Shown here: positions 45,054 through 54,471 of the stretch, in pieces | How positions within the stretch are numbered: the first letter of the stretch is position 1 | Layout: every line of letters begins with the position of its first letter | Source of the DNA: Acidobacteriota bacterium | GTDB taxonomy: Bacteria > Acidobacteriota > Blastocatellia > Pyrinomonadales > Pyrinomonadaceae | NCBI GenBank assembly: GCA_029781855.1 | Contig: JAKOVX010000124.1 | Coordinates: 62,001-126,000, forward strand | DNA length: 64,000 nt | Reading direction: 5' to 3' | The notes under the pieces: model-generated | Seen by the model: only the letters and a program-made list of their open reading frames with translations | Database searches by the model: none | What the model was told of the DNA's origin: nothing | Translations under genes and position numbers: made by a program

Positions 45054-46433
45054 CTATTTACTGTTCAGGTTTTCGTCGTAAAGTGCCTTGTACATCCGGT
45101 AATTTGTCATCACTTTGAAGACGTAATTTTTCGTTTCCGCGAAGCCGATCTCGGCGGTGAAAACTCCGGGATCTTTCGGTTTGGTGCGGTTGAGCCAGCG
45201 GGAGGCGTTGTCTTCGCCGCCATTGTAGCTGGCCGCGACCGCTTCATCGAGGCCGTTGAACATCTGCTCGAGGTCCTGGATATAGGACGTGCCGATCGCG
45301 ATGTTCACGGATGGTTTGTAGAGGTCGTCCGGTTCAAATGTAGGGATGCCGGCACTCTCATTGTATTTCGCGGCGGTGTCGTAAACCAGTTGAAGCAGGC
45401 CGCGGGCAGCCGAGGGCGACTTGATGCCGGGCCGGAAAGTGCTCTCCTGTTTCATTATCGCCAGCACAAATCTCGGATCGATGCCTTTCGGCTTGGCGTA
45501 TTGAAGTATCTCGCTGCGGAATACGACCGGATAATCGTCGCTTGCCTTCGATTTGATCTGTGCCGTTCGTTTTACGCGATTGCCGCCTGCGCTCAACTTG
45601 TCGGAAGCGAGTCCGCCCCAGTAGTTGCCATCTGCGTCGGGTATCGAGCTGTAGACCGTCATCGCTTCCGAGCGTTTGCCGGCCTTTTCCAATGCGAGGC
45701 CCTTTAGGTAACGGATCTCGCCATCGGTCGTCATCGAGCCGGAAAAAGACTTGAGTTTGAGCATTTCGTCCGCGGCCGCGACCGCTCCGGACCAATTTTC
45801 GCGGTATATCTCCATTCTGAGAAGGCCCTGCATCGCGTTTGTCGCGGTGGGTTGACCGGCAAATCGGGTCTTCGCTTTCTCTACCCAGGCAGCGGCATCC
45901 GAGTATTTGCCGGCTTCCCGGAGTGCGTCGATGATGTTCAGATATGCCGAATCGATTCGCTCACCAGTGGGATAGAGGGTCGTATATCGTTCATAGACTT
46001 TTGCGGCCTCCTCGTTTTGTCCGATCCGGACGTTGCAGGCACCCATAAAGGCAAGGCCTTCGCGACCGTCCTTAGTTTCGGGGAATTCACTCGAGACGCG
46101 TGCAAACAGCGGTATCGCGCTCACATATCGCCTTTCCCACATATATGCCCGGGCGAGGCCAAAGAGAGCCCGCGATAGCAGCGGATCATTGGGATAGACG
46201 TCGACAACGCGTTGAAAATGCTCGCGGGCCTCGGGAAAATGGCGATTGTCGAGATAAACGTAGCCGCGTTTAATGTGTTCGTCAGCCGGCAGCGTAATGA
46301 GTTTGCCGTCCTTGCCGCGGTCCTGTTCATCGAGCCGTGTGACGCCACGCAGATCGGCGTCACGCGACGTCTGCATGGACGCTGTGAAACAGAGAACGAA
46401 CGCTAACATAGCTGCGGCAAATAACTTTTTCAT
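45054..46433 (-). CDS. TPR-containing lytic transglycosylase (SLT family)
   Basis: 459 residues from ATG 46433, chosen because MKKLFAAAMLAFVLCFTA is a good signal peptide; the frame stays open 34 codons upstream, with another ATG at 46463. TPR-like helical repeats (HIKRGYVYLDNRHFPEA and later) precede the C-terminal SLT domain: AIMKQESTFRPG holds the catalytic Glu, then ARGLLQL and AASYNGGEDNASRW. It cleaves peptidoglycan glycan strands in the periplasm, as Slt70 does. It is alone on its strand, with a repeat-bearing gap downstream. Confidence 0.92.
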   Translation of the reverse strand: MKKLFAAAMLAFVLCFTASMQTSRDADLRGVTRLDEQDRGKDGKLITLPADEHIKRGYVYLDNRHFPEAREHFQRVVDVYPNDPLLSRALFGLARAYMWERRYVSAIPLFARVSSEFPETKDGREGLAFMGACNVRIGQNEEAAKVYERYTTLYPTGERIDSAYLNIIDALREAGKYSDAAAWVEKAKTRFAGQPTATNAMQGLLRMEIYRENWSGAVAAADEMLKLKSFSGSMTTDGEIRYLKGLALEKAGKRSEAMTVYSSIPDADGNYWGGLASDKLSAGGNRVKRTAQIKSKASDDYPVVFRSEILQYAKPKGIDPRFVLAIMKQESTFRPGIKSPSAARGLLQLVYDTAAKYNESAGIPTFEPDDLYKPSVNIAIGTSYIQDLEQMFNGLDEAVAASYNGGEDNASRWLNRTKPKDPGVFTAEIGFAETKNYVFKVMTNYRMYKALYDENLNSK

Positions 46434-46623
46434 GATCTTTGAACGGAGAAAACTATTGTCCATAATTTTCCCGGGCTCCTGTTTAGAGGCTGACGGCGGC
46501 CCGTCGGTTGCAGCCAAATCGGCACGATGGTTCAACTTCGAAATATGGGATGCGCCTGTCTACATCTTACCAAAGATACGTGATAATATTGTGTACTTTT
46601 AGGAGTTAACACGAACAATTGCC

Positions 46624-47469
46624 ATGAAGATAGCACTAAACGGGGCGACCACGATGCACGCCGACCTCGTCACCGACATCAAGGCAGCCCACGAAGCGGG
46701 CTTTGACCTGATCGAGCTCTGGAAGTCGAAACTTATCGATTTTCTCGAGAACAACTCGACCTCCGACCTCAAACGGCTGCTCGATGAGGCAAGCCTTGAG
46801 CCCTGGTCGATCAATTCGATCGAGCACATAACGTTTCGATCGCCCGAGGATTACGCCGCAATTAAAGAAGAGTGTGAAAGACTCTGTTCGATCGCCGCCG
46901 ATCTGATGTGCCCGTACATTGTTGTCGTCCCGGGAAAGCTGCCGGATGGAGCCGCTAAGCAACAGATCATCGACGAATCGGTTCGGGTGCTAAATGAGTT
47001 GGGCGATATTGCTCATCATCACGGGATCGGGCTTGCTTTCGAATTCCTCGGCCAAACGGACTGCAGCGTGCAGACACTCGACCTTGCGAAAGAGATCATC
47101 GAGATCATTGACCGTCCTAACATCGGCGTTGTCATCGACACTTTTCATTTTTACGCTGGAAACTCGACATTTGAGGCCATCGATGGGCTCGATCCTAAAA
47201 AATTGTTCATTTTTCATATCAATGACGCCGAGGATTTGCCGAAGGAACAGCTCACGGACGCCCAGCGTCTTTATCCGGGAATGGGAATTCTGCCGATCAA
47301 GCAGATAAAGGAGCATTTTGACAAGATCGGCTACAACCGGATGGTCAGCATCGAGATCTTTCGCCCTGAATATTGGGCACAGGACCCGTACGACGTCGCC
47401 CGGAGGGCAAAGGCTGCGACGGAAGAGGTGCTGGGGCTTGGACGATGGGCAGCGGGTGGCAGCTGGTAA
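46624..47469 (+). CDS. Sugar phosphate isomerase/epimerase-like TIM barrel
   Basis: 281 residues of the xylose-isomerase-like/AP-endonuclease-2 TIM barrel. Metal-binding acids are in IGLAFEFLG, GVVIDTFHFY, FHINDAED and VSIEIFRPEYW, as in IolE/IolI and hydroxypyruvate isomerase relatives. The gene lies six bases upstream of a Gfo/Idh/MocA dehydrogenase; such pairs usually act on inositol- or keto-sugar intermediates by oxidation and isomerisation. The true substrate is unknown. GTTAACACGAACAATTGCC before ATG has no strong ribosome site. Confidence 0.88.
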   Translation: MKIALNGATTMHADLVTDIKAAHEAGFDLIELWKSKLIDFLENNSTSDLKRLLDEASLEPWSINSIEHITFRSPEDYAAIKEECERLCSIAADLMCPYIVVVPGKLPDGAAKQQIIDESVRVLNELGDIAHHHGIGLAFEFLGQTDCSVQTLDLAKEIIEIIDRPNIGVVIDTFHFYAGNSTFEAIDGLDPKKLFIFHINDAEDLPKEQLTDAQRLYPGMGILPIKQIKEHFDKIGYNRMVSIEIFRPEYWAQDPYDVARRAKAATEEVLGLGRWAAGGSW

Positions 47470-47475
47470 CGAAAT

Positions 47476-48447
47476 ATGACTGAAAAGGTAAAGATCGGCA
47501 TAGTCGGAACCGGTTATATCGGCAACGTTCATGGGCGCATCTACTCTCGAGAAGAGCGAGCCGAGATAGCTGCCCTTTACGACATTATCCCGGAGCGTGC
47601 GGAAAAGACTTCCAAGAGCATTGGCGGAAAAGTGTGCAGTTCACGTGAGGAGTTGCTTGAAAACTGCGACGCCGTCCTCGTCTGTGCACCCAACAAAACT
47701 CACACCGAGATCGCCTCGGCCGCGGTCGCGGCAGGTAAGCATGTTTTTTGTGAGAAGCCATTTTCGATCGGTATCGATGACGCAAGGAAACTGCTTGAGA
47801 TCGCAAACGGCGGCAGCGGTGTCTTTCAGGTGGGACACAATCGACGCTACGCACCGGTTTACGAAAAGCTGAAGAGCCTCGTCGCGGACGATCGTGCCCA
47901 TTCGGCCCACATCAAGATGAACCGCGGGGAACTGAAAAATCCCGTTTGGACCGGCGACGTCAACGTAACCGGCGGGTTTCTCTATGAGACGACGATCCAC
48001 CTCTTCGATATGATGCGGTTTCAATTCGGCGAGATCGAAGAACTGGTCGCATACGGCTCGCAGCATGAATATCCGGAAATAGACGAGTTTTCGATACTTT
48101 TCAAGTTCAAGAGCGGTTTTCATTGCACGTTTGCTTCGTCCTCGGACGCGAGCTGGCATTTTCCTTTCGAACGGATCGAGGTCTTTTGCCATCACCGGAC
48201 GATCATGACCGAGGAAATGGAGCGTCTGCTCGATTCGCGCGGGATGGATGCGAATTTCGAGACGTTCTCCTTCCATATGACTGAAAAGGAGGAGCGATGG
48301 GGTTATGTACAGGAAGACAAGGCGTTCATCGACTCGATCTTGGCGGGAACGCCGCCGCCGGTGACCGCCCTCGATGGATTTAAGTCGGTAGAACTTGTCG
48401 AATCAGTTTACGAGTCGATCAGGTCGGGAGAGCGGATACGTTTCTGA
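47476..48447 (+). CDS. Gfo/Idh/MocA-family oxidoreductase
   Basis: 323 residues. An N-terminal Rossmann domain (KIGIVGTGYIGNVHGR) is followed by the conserved CEKPFSI segment with the catalytic-site lysine (about residue 94) and GHNRRYAPVY. The C-terminal alpha/beta domain has ETTIHLFDMMRF, providing the usual catalytic histidine. It oxidises a sugar or inositol hydroxyl with NAD(P). With the upstream isomerase it forms a two-gene operon. Substrate cannot be read from sequence. Confidence 0.92.
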   Translation: MTEKVKIGIVGTGYIGNVHGRIYSREERAEIAALYDIIPERAEKTSKSIGGKVCSSREELLENCDAVLVCAPNKTHTEIASAAVAAGKHVFCEKPFSIGIDDARKLLEIANGGSGVFQVGHNRRYAPVYEKLKSLVADDRAHSAHIKMNRGELKNPVWTGDVNVTGGFLYETTIHLFDMMRFQFGEIEELVAYGSQHEYPEIDEFSILFKFKSGFHCTFASSSDASWHFPFERIEVFCHHRTIMTEEMERLLDSRGMDANFETFSFHMTEKEERWGYVQEDKAFIDSILAGTPPPVTALDGFKSVELVESVYESIRSGERIRF

Positions 48448-48503
48448 TCATGGAACCGGGGCGGATGGGTCGCGTGAAGTAGGCTTAACAACGTCTAATA
48501 GTC

Positions 48504-48983
48504 ATGAACAAGTGCCAAAATTGCGGGAATCTTAATACGCCGGAGAGCAATTTCTGCCGCTTTTGCGGCACCAAGTTCCTCCTCGTGCAACCTTCGCCCG
48601 GACCGGTGAGGCAGGAGTCCCCGCCCTTCGATTACTCGGCCCCGCGGCCATACGCATGGAAGACCGATGAGTTTTCGGCTCAGACCGAAGCCCGAAAGAC
48701 GATAGACGGCACGCGGCGAATTGATGGTCCGGGCAGCACCACACCGTTCTCTGTCGGACAACCTCAGCAGTTGGCATATCAACAGCCGCATCATCTCAGC
48801 CAGCCGTATCGCTGCCCCCATTGTATGAGTCAGTTCCTTCCGCGAGTCGAACGACGGATATCGACCGCGGGATGGATCACATTCGCAGTTCTTCTTGTTT
48901 TCTTCTTTCCGCTATTTTGGATCGGGCTGTTGATCAAAGAGGACGTACGAGTGTGCCCAAGTTGTCAGTCTCGAGTAGGTTGA
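48504..48983 (+). CDS. Zinc-ribbon protein with C-terminal LITAF-like segment
   Basis: 159 residues. An N-terminal zinc ribbon (CQNCGN ... CRFCGTKF) and a Pro/Gln-rich middle lead to a second zinc knuckle, YRCPHCMSQFLPR. That knuckle continues into a hydrophobic helix (WITFAVLLVFFFPLFWIGLL) and closes with CPSCQSRVG. A membrane-inserted hydrophobic segment between two CxxC pairs is the pattern of LITAF-like domains. Function unknown. Its end is seven bases from the convergent VWA protein. Confidence 0.8.
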   Translation: MNKCQNCGNLNTPESNFCRFCGTKFLLVQPSPGPVRQESPPFDYSAPRPYAWKTDEFSAQTEARKTIDGTRRIDGPGSTTPFSVGQPQQLAYQQPHHLSQPYRCPHCMSQFLPRVERRISTAGWITFAVLLVFFFPLFWIGLLIKEDVRVCPSCQSRVG

Positions 48984-48989
48984 TATCTA

Positions 48990-49949
48990 TTATCTGTAGA
49001 AATAGCCCTTTGGGTGCTCGATCTTGATCTGCGGGTTCGTGCTCGTGATCTCTACCTTGTGATAACCCTTATTCATATGGGTCGAAAGGTAGGTAAGTGC
49101 GAACTGCCGGTTGATCAGGATCACGAGATCTTTGAAAAATGGTTCGAAACTCACCGGGGCACCATTGCCCTGAAAAAATGTTCGTCCTCCCGTCTCATCG
49201 CTCAACCGTTGCAATTCGCCCTGAGCAGCAAAGACCAACGGGCCTTTAGCGGATTCTGTGAACGCAGTCGGCGAATATATCGAATAAACGGCGACACTTC
49301 GTTTTTGAGCCCTGGTGATCGCTCGGTCGAGCGCGGGTGACTGGGTCTGTTGAATACCGGAGCCGCTGGAGGCAGCATCGTAACCATCGGAAACAAGTAG
49401 AACTGCCCGCCTGCCGACTGGCAATCCGTCGAATCGGCCCATCACGTCTGAGATCCCGTCGTACGGGCCGTTCCCCGAAACGAACGATGAGCCGCTTACA
49501 ATAGTGAGTGATTTCGCGGCCTTCTCGAGATCGTCCGTAAATTTCTGTTTTATGACAAGCGATCCGCCGCGAATGTATGCGACCATCACGCGGGTTCCGT
49601 TCGGGAGGCCGCGTATGAACGATTTTAGTTCCGGTATCTGAAGGTTGAAATTGGATGTTATGTCATCCTGGATCAGGATCGCGAGGGCCAGCGTCGAGGT
49701 GGTTACACTACGGATCGATAGTATTGTCTGCTCTTCCTTGTCTTCCTTCACGATCAAGCGATCAGCTTGGATATACTCTTCCGCCTGATTGGTCCGCAGT
49801 TCTTCTTTTGTATAGATCGAGATCGGTACCGTTACTGTTCGAACTTTCTGCTTGCCGGCCTCGGTCGGATTTTGAGCCGAAAGAACGGTGAACGTGCCCA
49901 AAATTATCAGGACCGTAGTAAATGTGAATCGAAATGGCCGGAATCTCAT
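48990..49949 (-). CDS. VWFA-related secreted protein
   Basis: 319 residues with a signal peptide ending near VLSAQN. The body is a von Willebrand A domain of the VWFA-related acidobacterial kind: VSIYTKEELRT-type start, LALAILIQDDITSNF with a changed metal-site loop (DDITS rather than DxSxS), VGRRAVLLVSDGYDAASS and RLSDETGGRTFF. The C-terminus (YHKVEITSTNPQIKIEHPKGYFYR, in part) is the typical closing beta region of this family. Probably an extracellular binding protein. Stand-alone gene. Confidence 0.88.
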   Translation of the reverse strand: MRFRPFRFTFTTVLIILGTFTVLSAQNPTEAGKQKVRTVTVPISIYTKEELRTNQAEEYIQADRLIVKEDKEEQTILSIRSVTTSTLALAILIQDDITSNFNLQIPELKSFIRGLPNGTRVMVAYIRGGSLVIKQKFTDDLEKAAKSLTIVSGSSFVSGNGPYDGISDVMGRFDGLPVGRRAVLLVSDGYDAASSGSGIQQTQSPALDRAITRAQKRSVAVYSIYSPTAFTESAKGPLVFAAQGELQRLSDETGGRTFFQGNGAPVSFEPFFKDLVILINRQFALTYLSTHMNKGYHKVEITSTNPQIKIEHPKGYFYR

Positions 49950-50070
49950 TTTTTCTTTCGATGATTATTAAGTCACGAGAAGGATAATATATTTTAAGCG
50001 AATTGATAAGCCCTTCCGTAGAACATTATTTGAACTGTGTTTTATCTGCCTGTAAAGTATCATTCTAGCA

Positions 50071-50865
50071 ATGAATGACTTAGCTCGATACGAAGTGACG
50101 CAAAAAGACCTGGTGCGAGGCCGGAATCTGAAGATCGGCATGATCTCGGCTCCTTTTGTTCTAGGCGGCGTCCCGGCGGTGCTTTTCTTCGTATTGATGT
50201 TCCTTTTTGGTGCCACTCCGCCTGCCGCCGCAGTATTCTTTTTCCTTTCGATCATCACGGGCATTATCGGGCTTCTCATTGGCCTGGGTGTCAGCGGCTT
50301 TCTGGCATATCGACGCAGCGAATGGACGAAGGAGATGCGCGAACGAATAGCCGCAGACGGGATACGGGCAGAAGAGATCGAGTGGTTTCGGAATGAGTTA
50401 AAGGCTTCGGAAAAACGTGCCCTAAAGGAGATACGATCGTCGAACCTGCTGCTTGCTGATGCCTACCGAGACACACTTGCGTCTCGCTTGACCGCTACAA
50501 GGATGATCAGATCATCGAGGCGGGAACTGCAGCTGATGCAGCGACGTCAGAACAAGATCAAATTGCTGAAATCCGACAACGCGAAGTCGTTTGAGACCCA
50601 GATCGGTAAGGACATCTCCAAGATCGAGGAGATCAACTCCAGTGCCAAGTTGATGCTTGCGGAGGCGGAAGCGCGACTCCAAATGATCGAGGCCGCGGCA
50701 GTTCGCGGTTCTAGCATCGCGGGGTCGGAACTAATCTTGAAAAAGCTATCGGCTCGAAATGCCGATCTTCCATTGGCACTTGAGGAGGCGAAGATGACTG
50801 AGGAGATTCGAGCCGAGCTCGAAGCTGAGGATGATTTGAATCTTCCCGATGAATTGGATCAATAG
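50071..50865 (+). CDS. Hypothetical membrane protein with long coiled coil
   Basis: 264 residues. Two hydrophobic helices lie at about residues 24-47 and 52-77. They are followed by a charged helical region of about 150 residues (EEIEWFRNELKASEKRALKEI, then RRELQLMQRRQNKIKLLKSD and EEINSSAKLMLAEAEARLQMI) that should form a coiled coil, and an acidic tail. I do not recognise the family. It could be a membrane-anchored scaffold. It overlaps the end of the convergent HExxH gene by seven bases. Confidence 0.75.
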   Translation: MNDLARYEVTQKDLVRGRNLKIGMISAPFVLGGVPAVLFFVLMFLFGATPPAAAVFFFLSIITGIIGLLIGLGVSGFLAYRRSEWTKEMRERIAADGIRAEEIEWFRNELKASEKRALKEIRSSNLLLADAYRDTLASRLTATRMIRSSRRELQLMQRRQNKIKLLKSDNAKSFETQIGKDISKIEEINSSAKLMLAEAEARLQMIEAAAVRGSSIAGSELILKKLSARNADLPLALEEAKMTEEIRAELEAEDDLNLPDELDQ

Positions 50866-51311
50866 TCCCGGGACTCATAGTCCTTCCAGTCATACACTCC
50901 ATCGCCGTTTCGGTCAGCGTGGCCGCCGTCCTGGCTCTGCATATAGGTTATTTCGGATTGGGGTGCACCGAGCAACTGCAGGACGCCGAGTTGATAACGA
51001 TTTGCCTCGGATTCTGCGACCTTGCCAGCCTGGTATTTACCAGAGCGATATTGCCAGAAATGGATCGTTTCGTGGATGATCACGCTTGCGAGCCAGGTAT
51101 CGGACGAATCGAACGTCGGTTTGGCTATATCAATCGCATTGTCGGCGAAATTAGCACCGCTTCTGGCCGCCGCACGAAGCTTTAAGGCGTAGGCTTCGAA
51201 CCAAGTGCAATATGCTCCTGCTTTGGCCCGGAGCAGCTTTAGGCAGCGTTCGATCTTCGGAACGAAATCTTTAGCGGGAATGTAGGCTGCATTGCCTTCA
51301 ATTTGAGCCAC
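50859..51311 (-). CDS. HExxH-containing protein with calcium-loop C-terminus
   Basis: About 150 residues from GTG 51311, which sits five bases after GGGAGG; the frame is open 59 codons farther upstream, but that stretch looks non-coding. The motif HETIHFWQY carries HExxH plus a later SEANRYQLG with a glutamate, as in minimal zinc metallopeptidases. The C-terminus DRNGDGVYDWKDYE is an EF-hand/dockerin-like calcium loop. Without the longer start there is no signal peptide, so location is unclear. Protease activity is not demonstrated. Confidence 0.6.
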   Translation of the reverse strand: MAQIEGNAAYIPAKDFVPKIERCLKLLRAKAGAYCTWFEAYALKLRAAARSGANFADNAIDIAKPTFDSSDTWLASVIIHETIHFWQYRSGKYQAGKVAESEANRYQLGVLQLLGAPQSEITYMQSQDGGHADRNGDGVYDWKDYESRDY

Positions 51312-51448
51312 ATACACCTCCCAAAACATTGAGAACAATATAACGAGGCAAATAGGAAAACCATTTGCACACCCTGGTCGTGGGCCCGGGCAAAGGAAGA
51401 CGATATAAGCGAAAGGAAACCGCGAAGCCGTTCGAACGTATGAATTGA

Positions 51449-51623
51449 ACCTGTATTTAGACAGGTGGGTGGCCTTCTGCTCTTTCAAGCATCGGAGCCG
51501 GTTGCTATGGCGGTTCTTTCGTGAAAGACCGCACCGAAACCAGCATTAGCCTCCCGGCATTCATATGTTGGCTCAATTGTATATGCGTCCGTGGACGGGA
51601 AACGCAGTAAACATCTTTCGCCT
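51449..51623 (-). ncRNA. Structured RNA candidate (possible 6S RNA) downstream of zapA
   Basis: Within the 360-base gap between zapA and the HExxH gene. On the minus strand an extended -10 (TGATATAGT at 51630-51638) is followed by about 175 bases with several strong hairpins: GCGTTTCCCGTCC/GGACGC, GCGGTCTTTC/GAAAGAACCGC, and a final ACCTGT-CTAAAT-ACAGGT at 51449-51466. 6S RNA genes often lie beside zapA in proteobacteria, which prompted the idea. I could not draw a convincing 6S closing stem and open bubble, so the identity is tentative. Confidence 0.32.
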
Positions 51624-51674
51624 GAAGAAACTATATCACAGCGAGCGGAGGGAACAGAAGAGAAATTGATTGTG

Positions 51675-52010
51675 TTATTGCGGCCGATCGGAAACAAGAG
51701 TTACGGCGTCCCGATGCTTGAGTATTCGGTCAAGCATTTCGCTGCACTCCGAGCTTCGCTGGCCCAAATTTGAGTCGGACTGGGAGAAAGTCGCTTTAAG
51801 CTGATGGTATTCATCCGCTATGTGAAGCGCCGCAAGTATCGCAACCTTTAGCGAGTCGACCGTAAGCGTGCCCGAAGAAATTTCGCGCATTTTCGAGTCG
51901 ACATATTCAGCAAGGTCGAGAATGTAATCGTTGTCGCCGTCGGAACGGATACTGTAAGTTTGGTTGTAGATCTCCACACGGAGAGAGCGTTCTTCAGGAT
52001 TTGTTGCCAT
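51675..52010 (-). CDS. zapA: Cell division protein ZapA
   Basis: 111 residues. The N-terminus (RSLRVEIYNQTYSIRSDGDNDYILDLAEYVDSKM, in part) and the following coiled coil (SLKVAILAALHIADEYHQLK) are the standard ZapA pattern. The protein bundles FtsZ filaments at midcell. Five bases separate it from the ZapB-like gene, and pheT-pheS lie upstream on the same strand, the arrangement found in many bacteria. Confidence 0.92.
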   Translation of the reverse strand: MATNPEERSLRVEIYNQTYSIRSDGDNDYILDLAEYVDSKMREISSGTLTVDSLKVAILAALHIADEYHQLKATFSQSDSNLGQRSSECSEMLDRILKHRDAVTLVSDRPQ

Positions 52011-52015
52011 TTAAC

Positions 52016-52297
52016 TTACCTTCCCACTGCCTCGGCTACTTCAGGATCAATGATCGTCATTGCTTCAAGCATTGCTTCGACCTTTAACTGTATTGCATCG
52101 CGTTCGGTCAAGAGTTCATTCAATTTGGCCTCGAGCTCTTTATTCTGCTCAGCGAGCGGACCGAATTCCTTTCGCAGTCGTTCGGCCTCAGCAGTGGAGT
52201 TGTCACGCTCTTCGCGAAGCTTCTTCACAAACTCGACAGTCAAGTAGATTTTGTCCTCGAGATGCGAGAACTTTTCCATTCCGGATAGGCCGTTCAT
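52016..52297 (-). CDS. ZapB-like coiled-coil cell-division protein
   Basis: 93 residues, almost entirely a single coiled coil (LEDKIYLTVEFVKKLREERD, then EQNKELEAKLNELLTERDAIQLKVEAML in part) with a short ending DPEVAEAV. The small size, heptad pattern and position directly before zapA suggest a ZapB-type partner, though ZapB sequences are so simple that homology cannot be proved by eye. GGAG lies 11 bases before ATG 52297. Confidence 0.7.
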   Translation of the reverse strand: MNGLSGMEKFSHLEDKIYLTVEFVKKLREERDNSTAEAERLRKEFGPLAEQNKELEAKLNELLTERDAIQLKVEAMLEAMTIIDPEVAEAVGR

Positions 52298-52386
52298 TAA
52301 ATGGTCTCCAAGTTGGGTATGATCTTTCTTAGACTGTGATTATCGGCACTTTTCTAAAAAACTTCAAGTAAAATATTAAGGTTTTG

Positions 52387-54471
52387 TTAAATTCGCGGAT
52401 GAATACCCAGTTTTTCGCCGATCGTTTTAACAATTTGATCATGTAACGCCTCAACTTCCGCTTCCGTTAATGTCCGGTCGTCACTGCGGTATTCCAGCCT
52501 GACGGTGAGCGATCGCTCGTCCTCGGCGATACCGGCACCTTCGTAAATGTCAACAAATTTGACATCGCGAAAATGGCCGCCTTTTAGCGTTTCAAGCTCC
52601 GCCACTAGGTCGGAGTAGACGTCGTTGCGTTTCACAATAAAGGAAACGTCTCTACTAATTCCCGGGAATTTCGGGAGTGGCTTATAAACAACAGTTTTCA
52701 CATCGGCGTCCAGGATCAGGTCGAGATTGACTTCCGCGACAAATACCGGTTGCCGAAACTTATTTGTCGCTGAGATCTCGTCCGAAAGTCTCCCGAGATA
52801 TCCGACGGTTTCGCCGCCGACCTTGATATCGGCCGATTGACCGGGTCTCAAATGATCGATCATATCTGCCGAACATTTAACATTCTCAATGCCCGCGGCC
52901 GACAACGCCGCCTCGACCGAGCCTTTTGCGTCGAAGAAATCGAGCTCGCGACCAGTCATCGCGCGGTCTTCGTATGTTTCGCTGCCAGTCAGCACCATTG
53001 CGAGGAGCTCTTTTTCATTTGGGAGCTCATCGTATCCATCACCTGCGGAAAATGCCTTCCCGATCTCGTACAACTTCAGATTGCGGCGTTGTTGGTTGAA
53101 ATTGTGCCTAACCGCCGCCAATAATCCGGGAATCAAAGTCGGACGCATTCTGACCGCACCTTCGATAACTGAGTCGTTTAGCGTCACAAGATCGGTTTGG
53201 GAAATTCCGGGGACAGTCTTAAATTTCCCATCGTACTTCGTGTCAATGAAGCTGTATGAGATCGCTTCATCGAATCCAGTATCGGTCAATGTTTGCCTTA
53301 ATCGTTTAAGCCGTTGCTCATTTGCCTGATACTCCCCTGCACCATACGCTGGCGGCAATTCAGTGCCAATGTTCTCGTAGCCGGCGTGCCTTGCGATCTC
53401 CTCGACAAGGTCCTCCTCGATAGCGATGTCGTGTCTCCACGTCGGTGACAGAAATTCGCGCAATTGATCTTCAGGATCCGTCTCGGACTCACTGGATCGG
53501 ATTCCAAGGGCAGACAGGATACGAATGCAATCCTTTGCAGCAACAGCCAGACCAGTTAGACGTCTCACAGTTCCTGATATGTCGTTCGAAATAACCGGAA
53601 TAGCGGATTTTTTAACCGGGTAAATGTCGATGAGGTCGCCAGCAGATCCGTCGGCCAGATCGCATATGAGCTGAGTGGCCCGGTTCGAGGCATTTATCAG
53701 GTTCTCGACGTCCACGCCTCGTTCAAACCGGTAGCTGGCCTCGGTGGCAAGATTCAGCTTACGTGAGGTCGCCCTAATATTCTCACGATCGAAGTACGCA
53801 ACCTCAAGTAACACATTGACCGTGTCGTCTGAGATGCTCGAACCTAGTCCGCCCATAATGCCAGCGACTGCTGCGGGCTTTTCCGCGTCACAGATCGCGA
53901 GCATTGACTCGCTGAGAGTCCTTTCGACTTCGTCGAGGGTGGTAATGGTTTCACCATCTTTAGCTCGTCGCACAATGATCCGACCACCCGCTAATTTATC
54001 GAGGTCAAATGCGTGCATCGGCTGGCCAAGCTCATGCATTACATAGTTTGTGATGTCCGCGACATTATTGATCGATCGTTCGCCGATCGCCTCGAGCCGG
54101 TCAACCAGCCATTGCGGCGACGGGCCGATCTTAACGTTCCGAATGATTCGGGCGGTAAATCGATTGCAAAGCTCAGGTGCCTCGATCGTCACGACCTCAC
54201 CGGCTAAGACTGCCGGCAGTGGAACCTCGCGGTATTTTGCCGCTCTTTCATTCAGCGGCGTCTCGGTGATGACGCCGAGCTCGCGTGCGACACCCAAGTG
54301 CGATAGACAATCCGGCCTGTTAGACGTCAGATCAATATCGAGCACAAAATCGTTACCAAACTCGTGAATGCCCTCAACTGCCAGGCCGACACGGGTCAGT
54401 TGCTCACCGACCTCGATCGGCGATAGTTCAACATTGATGAGGTCCTTCAACCAGTTGTAGCTGATATTCAT
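52387..54471 (-). CDS. pheT: Phenylalanine-tRNA ligase beta subunit, lacking the N-terminal tRNA-binding domain
   Basis: 694 residues from ATG 54471, which overlaps the pheS stop (ATGA); the frame open upstream lies within pheS. It starts [18 protein letters not shown] and goes straight from [11 protein letters not shown] to [18 protein letters not shown]. The OB-fold YtpR-type tRNA-binding domain, present in most bacterial PheT chains of about 800 residues, is missing. B3/B4, B5 and the C-terminal ferredoxin-like anticodon-binding domain ([14 protein letters not shown]) are present. With PheS it forms the heterotetramer that charges tRNA-Phe. Confidence 0.95.
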   Translation of the reverse strand: MNISYNWLKDLINVELSPIEVGEQLTRVGLAVEGIHEFGNDFVLDIDLTSNRPDCLSHLGVARELGVITETPLNERAAKYREVPLPAVLAGEVVTIEAPELCNRFTARIIRNVKIGPSPQWLVDRLEAIGERSINNVADITNYVMHELGQPMHAFDLDKLAGGRIIVRRAKDGETITTLDEVERTLSESMLAICDAEKPAAVAGIMGGLGSSISDDTVNVLLEVAYFDRENIRATSRKLNLATEASYRFERGVDVENLINASNRATQLICDLADGSAGDLIDIYPVKKSAIPVISNDISGTVRRLTGLAVAAKDCIRILSALGIRSSESETDPEDQLREFLSPTWRHDIAIEEDLVEEIARHAGYENIGTELPPAYGAGEYQANEQRLKRLRQTLTDTGFDEAISYSFIDTKYDGKFKTVPGISQTDLVTLNDSVIEGAVRMRPTLIPGLLAAVRHNFNQQRRNLKLYEIGKAFSAGDGYDELPNEKELLAMVLTGSETYEDRAMTGRELDFFDAKGSVEAALSAAGIENVKCSADMIDHLRPGQSADIKVGGETVGYLGRLSDEISATNKFRQPVFVAEVNLDLILDADVKTVVYKPLPKFPGISRDVSFIVKRNDVYSDLVAELETLKGGHFRDVKFVDIYEGAGIAEDERSLTVRLEYRSDDRTLTEAEVEALHDQIVKTIGEKLGIHPRI

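Noticed and set aside
51485..51697. Seventy-residue protein in the zapA downstream gap
   Set aside because: It overlaps the end of zapA, has no ribosome site and reads like structured non-coding sequence.
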